Assembly (NCBI GenBank): GCA_031216915.1
Contig: CM062289.1
Location: forward strand, 390,144,674 to 390,208,673
Direction: 5' to 3'
Source: Pictodentalium vernedei
Lineage: Eukaryota; Mollusca; Scaphopoda; Dentaliida; Dentaliidae
DNA length: 64,000 nucleotides
Position 1 is the stretch's first letter, and the number at the start of each line of letters is the position of its first letter. Position numbers and translations under genes: made by a program. The notes below the pieces were generated by a model. The model saw only the letters and a program-made list of their open reading frames with translations, ran no database searches and was not told the origin of the DNA. Positions 32,612 to 42,760 of the stretch are shown piece by piece.

Positions 32612-35582
32612 CTAGAGGCTCTAAAGAGCCTGTAATCGCTCACCTGGAACTACATGTAAAAAATGTGATTTCCTATAGGTTTTCCATGAGCTGCAATTGT
32701 GGCCATGTTTTGCAATATTACATGAGGATCATTGGTAGAAGGTGTCCCAGTCCTAAATCACGTGAAGTTTCAAAACATTTGACTTTGTAGTTTCAGAGGC
32801 AAATATTTTTGTAAAATCCATCAAACAGAATCAGAGAATGTCTCTAGTGGCCATATTTTTCCAACCAATGGGAACAAAAAGAGGATCGTTTGTAGGGGGC
32901 CTCCAAAAGACCATTCCAGCCAAGTTTGGTTCACGTTGACTCAGTAGTTCCAGAGAGAAGATGAAAATGTGATTTTCCCATGGGTTTTTTCTATAGTAAC
33001 TATAAGCCGCAATTGTGGCCATGTTTGCAACACAATCAACATTAAATGAGGAATGTTGGTAAAGGGAGGGTGTCCCAGTCATCAACCATGCAAAGTTTCA
33101 AAACATTTGACCCCGTGGTTTTCAGAGGAGAAAATTTTTTCAAAATCCACCAATCTGAATCAAAAAATGCTTCTGGCAGCCACGTTTTTCGATGCACGGT
33201 AACAAAATGAGTAGTGTTTGTAGAGGACCTGCCACAGACTATCCCTGCAAGGTTTGGTTCACATCAGCTCAGTAGTTCTAGAGAAGAAGATGAAAATGTG
33301 ATTGCCCATAGGGTTTCTACAGTAAGTATAAGCCATAATTGCAGCCATGTTTGCAACCCGATCAACATTAAATGAGGATCGTTGGTAGAGGGTGTCTCAG
33401 TCATCAACCATGCAAAGTTTCTAAACATTTGGCTTTGTAGTTTCAAAGAAGATTTCTTGAAAATCCACACATTTATGAATTCTGTTTCAACAAAAAAATC
33501 AGTAAAAGAAGGTTAAATATTTGGAAAATTACAATTTTTTCAGACAGTATTCTCTTTCAAATAGCTTTGGATAGGTAAAAGGTTACAGGAAACACATTTT
33601 ATTCCAATAATTTTGTCATATCTCAAATGATATCATGACTGACTGTCCAGCTCTACATGATGGGAAAAGAAAATAAACAAAACTTCCATGCTTTCCAAAC
33701 ACATCAATCAGTATTTCTGATAAGTAACTTGAGAGTAATACGCGCATTAACATAATTACAGATGCACTTGTTTACAGTACAAGTCAAAATAAGTTGTAGG
33801 ATAACCCTATAAACGATGTATCTTTCTCTTCCTACACTGATAAGAACAGAAGCTGACATCATTTTCTGAAAAGCTCTCACTGATAGCTTTTCAGAAAATG
33901 TCAGATTCGGATCATGTCAGTGCAGTGGCAGCAGTTTACTTAGTTTATTGCAGTTATGCTACAACTTATTTTGACTTGTACTGTATACACAATATTTTGG
34001 GTTTTTTTTCCCAGTTCTCAGTGGAGAAAACTGGAACCAACCCTTAACAGATTCTCAAAAAACAATATTTTGCTGACAGTACTGATCTTCGTGTAGACAG
34101 GAGAGGCACTGGGTTAAGCATTAGAATATAGCCTCTAGTGGCCACATATTTCCATCCTCTCATTGACCATTCCTGTGATGTTTGGTTCACGTCGGCTCAG
34201 TAGTTCCAGAGAAGAAGACGAAAATGTGATTTCCCATAGGGTTTCTATAGTAAATATAAGCCGCAATTGCAGCCATGTTTGCAACCCAATCAACATTAAA
34301 TGTGGATCGTTGGTAGAGGGTGTCCCAGTCATCAACAATGCAAAGTTTCAAAACATTTGGCCTTGTGGTTTCAGAGAAGATTTTTCAAAATCCACCAATC
34401 AGAATCATCAAAAAATGCTTTTGGCAGCCATGTTTTTCGATCCACAGTAACAAAAATGAGGAGCATTTGTAGAAGAACCCCATAGACTATCTCTGCCAGG
34501 TTTGGTTCATGTTGGCTCAGTAGTTCCAGAAAAGATGAAAATGTGATTTCCCATAGGGTTTTTACAGTAACTATAAGCCGCAATTATGGCCATGTTTACA
34601 ACCCGATCAACATTAAATGAGGATCGTTGGTAGAGGGGGTCCCAGTCATCATTTATGTGAAGTATCAAAAAATTTGGCCTGGCTTTTTCAGAGGAGAAGA
34701 TTTTTGAAAATTCACCAACCAGAATCAAAGAATGCCTCTGGTGGCCATGTTTTTCAACCCACGGGAACAAAATGAGGATCATTTGTAGAGGACCTCCCAT
34801 AGACCATTCCTGCCAAGTTTGGTTCATGTTGGCTCAGTAGTTCCAAAGAAGATGAAAAGTGATTTCCCATAGAGTTTCTATAGTAACTATAAGCTGCAAT
34901 TGAAGTCATGTTTGCAACCCGATCAACATTAAATGAGGATTGTTGGTAGAGAGGGCCCCAGTCATCAACCATGCAAAGTTTCAAAACATTTGGCCCTGTG
35001 GTTTCAGAGGAAAAGATTTTTCAAAATCCACCAATCAGAATCAAAGAATTCCTCTGCTGGCCATGTTTTCAAACCCATGGGATTAAAATGAGGATTGTTT
35101 GTAGAGGACCTCCCATTGACTATCCCTGCCAGGTTTGGTCCATGTTGGCTCAGTTGTTCCAGAGAAGATGATGAAAATGTGATTTCTCACAGGGTTTCTA
35201 TAGTAACTATAAGCCGCAATTGCACCATGTCTGGGACCCGATCAACATTAAATGCTGATCGTTGGTAGAGGGGGTCCTAGTCATCATTTATGTGAAGTTT
35301 CAAAACATTTGGCCAGGCAGTTTCAGAGGAGAAGATTTTTGAAAATACACAACCAGTATCAAAGAATGCCTCTGGAAGCCATGTTTTTCATCCGACGGGA
35401 ACAAAATGAGGATCGCTGTAGAGGACCTCCCATAGACGATTCCTGCCAAGTTTGGTTCACACCGGCTCAGCTGTTACAGAGAAGAAGATGAAAATGTTTA
35501 AAGTTTACGGACGCCGGATGACGACGGATGCCAAGTGATGAGAAAAGCTCACATGGCCTTTTAGGCCAGGTGAGCTGAAAAC
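32612..35582. mobile_element. Pearl/Helentron-like element P2 with ~317-bp tandem body
   Basis: Directly abuts P1. Head AGAGGCTCTAAAGAGCCTG...GCTCACCTGG. The body has about eight units of roughly 307-327 bp marked by GAAAATGTGATTTCCCATAG (near 32657, 32964, 33291, 34220, 34537, 34854, 35175 and 35488). The array is interrupted at about 33478-34130 by other DNA including a MITE. Tail: GGACGCCGGATGACGACGG then AAAAGCTCACATGGCC...GGCCAGGTGAGCTG, a hairpin at the end. Body unrelated to that of P1, while head and tail are alike. Confidence 0.65.
33775..33983. mobile_element. Mariner-like MITE
   Basis: 209 bp flanked by TA. Long TIRs start CAGTACAAGTCAAAATAAGT and end with the reverse complement (...TTGACTTGTACTG). 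An internal hairpin near 33866-33900 pairs TTTTCTGAAAAGCT with AGCTTTTCAGAAAA. Confidence 0.85.
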
Positions 35583-35935
35583 AAGTGCTATTGCTCAAGG
35601 CAATTATATTCCCACTAAAGTACTGGACCGATGAAGCATAAATGAAGTAAAAACAAAGTAAGGACCAAAAAATCATGAAAAATTGACAAAGTAAGGTGAC
35701 AAATATGATGTTAACTTTTTATATAACACGTGCAGGAGTGGCTTGTCACAAGGATCCCTCATAGAAAATTTCATTGAAATCAATCCACTCACAGCAGAGA
35801 TATACTGTGGACGGAGGGATGCATGGACACACAGATGGATGCATAGATGGACAGGCAGATGGATGGACAGATGACATACACATGTAATCCAGTATACCCT
35901 CCATTCTCTTCAAGAGTGGGAGTATAAAAATTATA
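35583..35935. mobile_element. Short dispersed element P3 abutting P2
   Basis: Head AAGTGCTATTGCTCAAGGCA...TATTCCC, then a tail rich in GATGGATGGACAGATG and ending GAGTGGGAGTATAAAA. It resembles 17664-17949 in layout. Non-autonomous, no ORF. Confidence 0.55.
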
Positions 35936-37091
35936 GCTTAACAGTCCATGCTTGGACTTGATAGACTTAAAGGGAGTGGTGTCAATGTGAACAAAATCAT
36001 TGTATTATATTGTGGCATATCACTACAATAGTCTCCATGGCTATAGCATTACATCATTTGAATATTAACACCTTACGTATTGACATGTAATAAATGCAAG
36101 TGTGTGTGTAACTTGACTTGCCATTGTAAATATGCGAAAACAACACCAAAAATAACTAAACGACACGATAGGCTTTAATATTTTTAAGAAAATAAACAAA
36201 AGAGAAGCCTCTTTGTTGTGATGGCTATAAACAAATTAAGCTTTCAGGGGTTAATTCTGTGTTTGGTTAAATTTTCATGATCATCTTAACTGACAGGGTC
36301 TGTTGAACTTTATGTAACTCAAGTTGTGAATAAATACTGTTTTTGTTTTTTGGGGGTTTTTTTGTTTGTTTTTTTTACACTTTACACTTTAACATATTCA
36401 CATTAACAGCTCAAACATGCACCTACTCATCACCACCCATCCCAAAACATGGCACACACAAACACTTGTATGTGCATTGTGAAAAATAAAAGCAAGAAAA
36501 CACACTTGCACACATCAGGGCTGTAGATGTGCGTAAGTATATGTCAAAACATTGTAGAGGGAATAAAAACCTTTAGAACAACACTTTAGCATCCAGTCCA
36601 CATTTGTTTCCAATTCTTCTTCAAAATAATAGCTTATAGCACCTTATTAGAATAAGCTCAAAGAGCATGGTCTAAATATTTGCAGTGTGTTAAGAAAATA
36701 AAATCACTGAAGGGCAAAAATTTAAGGTTAGATTTGAGTATATTGTTTTGTGCTGCTTGGTGACTGAATTCTCCAGTCTATTAGATAAAATCCACTGACA
36801 AAATAATCATGTGTTTCAAACAGAAGTACAGGCCCATAATTACCTAATTATTTCAACAAGTTTCTTAGCAAACTGAACTCTTTGAATATGGAAAAACTGA
36901 TGATTTTTTCGAAAATTTCTTGAAGCACAAAATATTATATTAAAACAACCAATATGTAAGATTACTATTAAAATGTAATGTGAAAGGAATGGTGCTGGGA
37001 ATATGCAATTAGTGGGAATATGCATTGTTTAATTACTCATTTTTATTTTTGTATAACCATGTTATAAGGAGTTTTATATAAAAGATCTTAC
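35936..37091 (-). other. Intronic sequence
   Basis: Apparently unique intron DNA before the exon at 37092-37143. A T-rich run lies at about 36338-36376. No exon or element recognised. Confidence 0.5.
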
Positions 37092-37143
37092 TGTAGCTAA
37101 CTTCAGAATTGGTCATTTGGTGAAGTATTCTGTAAGGTGGTGT
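37092..37143 (-). CDS. TBC1D9: TBC1D9-like exon TPPYRILHQMTNSEVSY
   Basis: A 52-nt exon with acceptor CATTTTCAG and donor GTAAGATC. It encodes TPPYRILHQMTNSEVSY plus one base. The PPYRIL.Q...SEV block matches the N-terminal region of TBC1D8/9 proteins just upstream of the KDWEWxEQN motif, and the phase joins exactly to 29391-29468. Start phase 0. The upstream exon, expected to carry a MW-KPEEVLL-type start and an LVGTLD motif, was not found in the window. Confidence 0.88.
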
Positions 37144-37232
37144 CTGAAAATGTAACAGAATCTCAAAATTGATACATGAAAAAAAGAAACACAAAGTGAT
37201 TTGAATCTTCTACCCAAACTTTTCTGCATGAA

Positions 37233-37440
37233 TTAACCCTTTACCTAGCAAATCGGCCATATCCACCTGCGTAACTTGCAAATTAAGCAGTGGGAAAAAA
37301 AATTAATTTTTTTAAAAAATTCAACCATACTATATCATGTGGGCCCTTACAGAATGAGCTCATTCCAATAAAAGGGGTCACATGATATATTTTTGTTGAA
37401 CTTTTTTTTTAAAAATCTGAAAAAATTGTTAATTAAAATA
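37233..37440. mobile_element. Palindromic MITE, diverged copy
   Basis: Begins TTAACCCTTTACCTAGC. The centre pairs TATCATGTGGGCCCTTACAG... with CATTCCAATAAAAGGGGTCA...TGATATA imperfectly. Right end eroded. Confidence 0.7.
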
Positions 37441-37461
37441 ATATTCAATTGATAACTTCCA

Positions 37462-37538
37462 TTGAGGTTGATACAAGGAATTATCAACCCAAGAAAAGTA
37501 ACATTTCACGGGTTGATAATTCCTTGTATCAACCTCAA
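37462..37538. repeat. Perfect 29-bp inverted repeat
   Basis: Arms 37462-37490 (TTGAGGTTGATACAAGGAAT...) and 37510-37538 are exact reverse complements around a 19-nt loop. Pairing continues imperfectly outside. Probably the core of another foldback MITE at about 37420-37575. Confidence 0.85.
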
Positions 37539-37575
37539 GGAAAGTCGATTATTGTTTTATAATTATGACAGAAAA

Positions 37576-38394
37576 AATTGTTTGCAAATTCCTTAGTTTA
37601 TTACATATTTAAAAAAAAAACCAGCGTATTCATCAGCCACAAAATATTTATTTATTTATTGATAATAAGCTAAGGTTGTATCATGGCGAGAAAACGGTAG
37701 AAATTACAAATGTCAATTATGAAGTAAAACAAACTGATTAAAAATATGAAATAATTACATTAAAAGAATGTCAAGAGTGGTCAGAACTGTAATGAGAGAA
37801 GATACAAGAAAAGTGAATACTTCTAAATCAACTTGATGATATTTAGACTTGTAGAGTCTAGATTAAAAGAATAAAAACAATTTTAAAATTTATTAAAAAC
37901 AGGCCTGGAATTCTTTAGAAGAGCAGGAGTGCTGTATGCCTTCTGCACGCCTATTGCACGCCAAGAAAAAATTTAGGGCAATTTTTTGCACCCCTTGATT
38001 TTTCTGGAATGCCAGACCTGTTTTGGACTGCCTTTAAAATCTATTATGATTTGTCAATGCTACACTGATTCACATTAATTCATGACTCATTCTGTGTCAC
38101 ATTTCAATACATCTTGAGTGCAGAATACAGTCACATAAGAATTGAATGCAACATTTTTAATAATGAGAAGACTGATGAAGATGTGTGTGCCAATTTTTCC
38201 ACTATGAGCCGAATGTCATACCATTTTTCAGTTACAACAGTAAATCCTTGAAGTGAATATAACCAAAATAGTATACAAGTATACGCATTAAAAATTCCAA
38301 GTGCAAATGCACTCCCAAGCAATCTGGGGAGGGCAATTGTTTTTTGCACTCCTTGATTTTCTAGAATACCAGACCTGTAAAAAGATTGATTACT
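37576..38394. other. Noncoding stretch with short repeats
   Basis: No exon seen. The phrase TTTTTTGCACCCCTTGATTT...CCAGACCTG at about 37983-38030 recurs at 38338-38380 in slightly changed form, a direct repeat about 350 bp apart. Confidence 0.5.
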
Positions 38395-39600
38395 TTAAAA
38401 AATGAGAGAATTTTATGTTGGTTCGTATGATAAAATATATCTCTTAGAGATCCAACTGTGAAATACTACCCTCTGACATGATTAAAATCAGTGCAATGTA
38501 AAAGAATGTGCTCCACTGACAACACCTGCTGGCAGGGAACACATTCTGGTCACATATTACCCTCTAACATAAAGGAATGTATAAGTCTTGTGTGACCAAT
38601 ATGACACTGTGTCAAAACTAAATGATCTTTTTTTCAAGGTTACTAGATGAGTAGTGATAAAAGAATTTGGTCGGTAGCAATGGAGCTTGTTATTTGTCGC
38701 TCCAGCCCAATCCACCTGCCACACAGATTTGATGTAATTATTGACATGTGGTTTAAAATCACGGAATGGAATTCTACCATCAGTGAGAGGCTTGGTTAAA
38801 GCTTGTTTTGCTACACTGTCTGCTCTGGTGTTACCAGAGATACCTACATGTCCAGGTAACCAGCAAAACACAATATCATATGTCAGACATGAGAGTATTG
38901 AACTTCTAATGAAGTTCCAAATTGAGAGGGTTCTTCAACTTAGGGTTGAGTAAAGCTTGCAAAGAGGAAAGAGAATTGGAAAATATAATTAAATTCCTTT
39001 CCTGGACATTCTCGGTGTGTTCAAGTGCAAGTTGTAAAGCTTTAACTTCAGCTGTGAAAATAGAACTTGCAGTTGGTATTCGGATTGAGGTGATCTGATC
39101 ACCAGTGACAACGGCTGATGATACTCTGTCACCATCTTTAGATCCATCTGTATAGATCCTGTTATATGCACTGTACTTGGACTTAATTTCAGCATAATTT
39201 TGCTTAAACTGCAGAGAATTTGTTTCAAACTTTTTTGTAGAAGCTAGGTCCAAAATAACTGTTGGCTTTTCAAGATACCAAGGAGGAATATGTGGTTCAC
39301 GGTTTTCTTTTATGGTATCTGGTTCAATTTTGGTGGACTCAATATGGGGTTTAATTCTAATTCCCAATGGAGGGATATGTTTCTGGTGACGTTTAAAAAA
39401 TTTGATATTTTGAGGTTCTGAGACACAGTCAGAAGCAGGGTTTGATGGATTAGAAAGAAGTTTAGAAACATATTGGAGTGAAAGTTTAATTCTGCGCTTC
39501 TCAAGAGAGAGAAGACTCCTCCACTTCAATAAGCATTGAATCTCTTGGTGATTTTTTAAAAGCACAAAGGCTAATTCTAATACCACTGTTATGAATTACA
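38395..39600 (-). pseudogene. 3' part of an RNase H-bearing LINE (I/Jockey-like)
   Basis: Degenerate non-LTR retrotransposon ORF2 end, read on minus. Segment 38906-39586 carries an RNase H start (RIYTDGSKDGDRVSSAVVTG, SIFTAEVKALQLALEH). Segment 38557-38871, in another frame, carries WLPGHVGISGNTRADSVAKQ. Further downstream comes a PECVPCQQVLSVEHILLHC zinc-type tail with a stop after VRG. The catalytic IFSDSL Asp is changed to Asn (IFSNSL). Frameshifts and stops make it inactive. An RNase H after RT is typical of the I and related LINE clades. No RT domain is found upstream, so it is 5'-truncated. Confidence 0.8.
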
Positions 39601-39841
39601 TCATGTGTTTTGAGATACTTTCTCACAGAACCATATTATTTATTATTATTTATTTATTGGTGTTTAAGGTCACATACTTATGCAAAATGGCTAATCATGA
39701 AACAGGCCAGGGGAGCTAAAAAAGGTGAACTCAACAGATGTAGAAAGTGGAAGAACACCCCCAACTATGAGAGTAAGGTGGCAGAAAATAAAGGACCGGT
39801 GGGAACACAACAGAACCCAGACGGCCGACAGGGACGAAAAA
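39601..39841. other. Flanking sequence before D2
   Basis: Contains TATTTATTTATTGGTGTTTA and no supported gene. It ends GGGACGAAAAA at the D2 junction. Confidence 0.45.
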
Positions 39842-40070
39842 GTTAAAAAATTTATAGTAATTTATATATTTTTTATACTTACCAATGACCCAGACATAGC
39901 TGGTGCTAACTCTTAAAAATCTAGGGCCAAACACAAATTTTGCCCCCCAATTCCCAAAATTTGCATCTAAAACCAAAGAAATCATGTCCTGAATGGCCCT
40001 CCATACTTCGCCTCTACTGAGCATGCGCAGTGTCAAGGACATCCCGAAATTGGTGCCATTAATCATTCTT
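39842..40070. repeat. Left (3') ITR of D2
   Basis: Inverse of 53689-53891 with about 6 mismatches. The palindrome at 40016-40031 has one change (ACTGAGCATGCGCAGT). Confidence 0.88.
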
Positions 40071-40144
40071 ACAATCAGTGCCTGGTAAGCGCTATGTCCT
40101 CAGCGGGGAGGTATGAGTTCCCAACTCCTGGGAGGGCCATCCCT

Positions 40145-40232
40145 GTCTGGGTCATTGGTAAGTATAAAAAATATATAAATTACTATAAATTTTTTAACAT
40201 TTTTATACTGTACCAATGACCCAGACATAGCT
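40145..40232. repeat. Internal complementary region of D2
   Basis: Same two-part arrangement as the ICRs of A-C, carrying the beta-type CAGACATAGCT variant, so it matches its own ends. Confidence 0.88.
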
Positions 40233-40832
40233 GAATAGTAAAAAGGCTGGAGGGCCTAGGACATAGAGGAAAATCCAATAAGCTCAACTATATAAAATAG
40301 AGTCATCCCCTCGAGGAGAAAAGGAGTATTAGGCTTTACATGTATCTTTCTTATTTATGATAAATTAGAAAGACACAATACCTTCCATAATTGAGCATCA
40401 TAACATCCATATTCTCTATTAACATCCAGTATAATCCTTATACTAATTATTCTTAAAGTAAGCCAATAAATAAAGTTAGTCCAGAGAATTGAGACTCTTT
40501 ATACTCTTTTAAAAGTGTCCGAGGATTGTATAATAACGTCCGTTTGACACGTGACATATTCAAATGCTATACTTTAAAACTATGACATGAATGAATTTTT
40601 AAAACATAAACTTTTCACTTTAAAACCATCCCAGTAACAGCTCAGAATTACTGACTCCGGAGGAGGTATCCCCTTGTTTTCATAATAAAACAGGTGACCC
40701 AAGGGAACACCCTCCCCCCCCCCTTCCCCTTGCCCTGGGTCAAATAGCCCAGAGTGAAGAGGGCTGCAGGACGGAGTCACTGCCGGAACAGAAAGCCTAC
40801 ATAGCTATAGTTGCAATTGTTAAGTGAACGAC
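40233..40832. other. 3' untranslated region of D2
   Basis: Noncoding, collinear with 7482-8107 of copy A. Poly-C run near 40713-40723. Confidence 0.6.
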
Positions 40833-42256
40833 ATTCTGAGCAGCCGATAATGGACCTAAACAATGCAGGCCTCCAGAAATGAACTCGATATTTCTGAGAT
40901 AAAAATACGTGAATGTGGATGGCTGAGACCAATATGCAGCCTACATTAAATCTATAATAGCAACACTATTTACGTAAGCCCAAGATGTAGAAGAGCTCTT
41001 ACTTCATGAGCCGAAATCTTAAGCACAGACTGCTGAGTTAAGGATAGATTATCCTAAGCAGTTCCGATAGTTAACTGAATCCATTTAGCAATAGAATGGA
41101 CCGTAATGACCTTTCTATTAGGCATCAGAGACAGAAGAAGCTTTACGTCCTTACTGATAAACTGAGATCTGTTAATAAATACATAAAGGTCTAGCCGGAC
41201 AAAGTAAAGGCCTATGCCCGTTCGAAGACGGAAGGACCTTAAAAACAATAGGTTCCGGATATTTATTAGGAGCCTGATTCTTAACCAAAAATCCAACATT
41301 AGTAGTAAAGGTAATAGAGTTTCCGATACTACGAAAGTGAGAATCGTCCACCGATAGTGCATGAAGCTCACTGACTCTTCAGCAGAAGAGAAGACTAAGA
41401 GAATTGCTGTCTTAAAAGGCCAGAATTTGAAACTACTGTCTCAAGAGGTTCAAATGGTTGCTTTAGTTTAATAAGAACCCAAGCTAAATTCCGTATAGGA
41501 ATTAATCTAAGGACTCTAGGTCTATTTATCGAGAAGTTTCTAACTAACTTAGATAAATAGACATTAGACTCAATTGTAAACTATCATGGTGTGCATAGGT
41601 ATCAGATAACATAGACCTATAACCTTTAATAGTACCTGGCTGCAGTTGATCTCGTCAAACAAGTATACTAGAAAGTTTGCAATGTCTGGTATGGAGGGAT
41701 CAAAAATATCAACATAATGATCCCTACACCAATGACGGAAGACCCTCCACTTTAGCCGCATAGTATAGCGAAGAGGAGGTCCTCCTACAGTTAGAAATCA
41801 CGTCCACTGCTCGTCCTGTACAATGCTTGCCGTGCAAGAAGGACTGCACAACGGAATACGTGAAGGTTGAGACCTTGCGGGTTGTGATGAAGTTGACACG
41901 ATTTCCCCAGCGAAAGAAGATCCTCTTGTGGAGGAAGTTTTCGCGGTAAGTCCCACAGCAGACACCTAAGTAAATTTATCCACGGCCTCTGTGGAGACAG
42001 AGATGCTACCAACAGAATTGTATTGTGAATGTATTATCTTAGCAATACTTGCTGAATCAACAGCGCTGGAGGATACGCATATCCTATCATTCCGTCCTAC
42101 TAGATCGATAGAGCGTAAACTACATATGCTCGGGGATCCGGACATGGTGACACATACGTCTGCAATTGATTGGTGAGTTGTGTCGCAAATAAATTTATCA
42201 TTGGGCGCTCCCATTGGTAGCAAATCTGATTGAATACCTGTTTGTTGAGAGTCCAT
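40833..42256 (-). pseudogene. DIRS tyrosine recombinase remnant (D2)
   Basis: Aligns along its length with 8108-9544. Recognisable pieces are MDSQQTGIQSDLLPMG at the start, WCRDHYVDIFDPSIPDIANF and NRKVITVHSIAKWIQLTI. Several frameshifts and deletions break the frame, including around the catalytic Arg and HxxR blocks. Confidence 0.85.
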
Positions 42257-42760
42257 TCTGACGGCAACAATCGACCCTTACGTGAAAGGGAGTCTGCTAA
42301 TACAATCAGACGACCCAGAATATGACGGACCGAAACAGAACTTGGTGTTCTATAACAAACAGAAGAATTCTTTCCGTTAAATTCAATAACGGAACCGAAT
42401 GAGTGCCTCCCTGGTTCCAGATATACGCAACTACTGCCGTATTATCGGACAGGATTGGACATGCGTTTCTGAATAATGTTCATCCAATGACGTAGTGCAA
42501 GCCAAAATAATATCATTTCTTGGAAGTTAAGTGCTTGCCTAAAAACTGCGGAACCCAAAGACCCTGGCACTTCGAATCCGTTGGGATCAATATTGTACCC
42601 CAACCTGTTTGACTGGCATCCATCATAATCGAAAAACTCGCATCCGGCAACTACAGTGGAACTCTCTGAGTCAACCTCCGAATGTTTGCCCAAGTCTGAA
42701 TCTCTTGTTACACTTGATTGACAAGAGAATGTGTATATCGAGCAATTCATAGATTGCTGA
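41791..42760 (-). pseudogene. RNase H / methyltransferase-like remnant with RT deleted (D2)
   Basis: Corresponds to about 9060-10030 of copy A (SLSPQRPWINLLRCLLWDLP near 41950-42010, RNase H upstream). At 42739-42760 (GAGCAATTCATAGATTGCTG) the sequence jumps into the 3' part of gag. Roughly 1.3 kb containing the whole RT domain is missing, at the same point as in D1. Confidence 0.8.
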
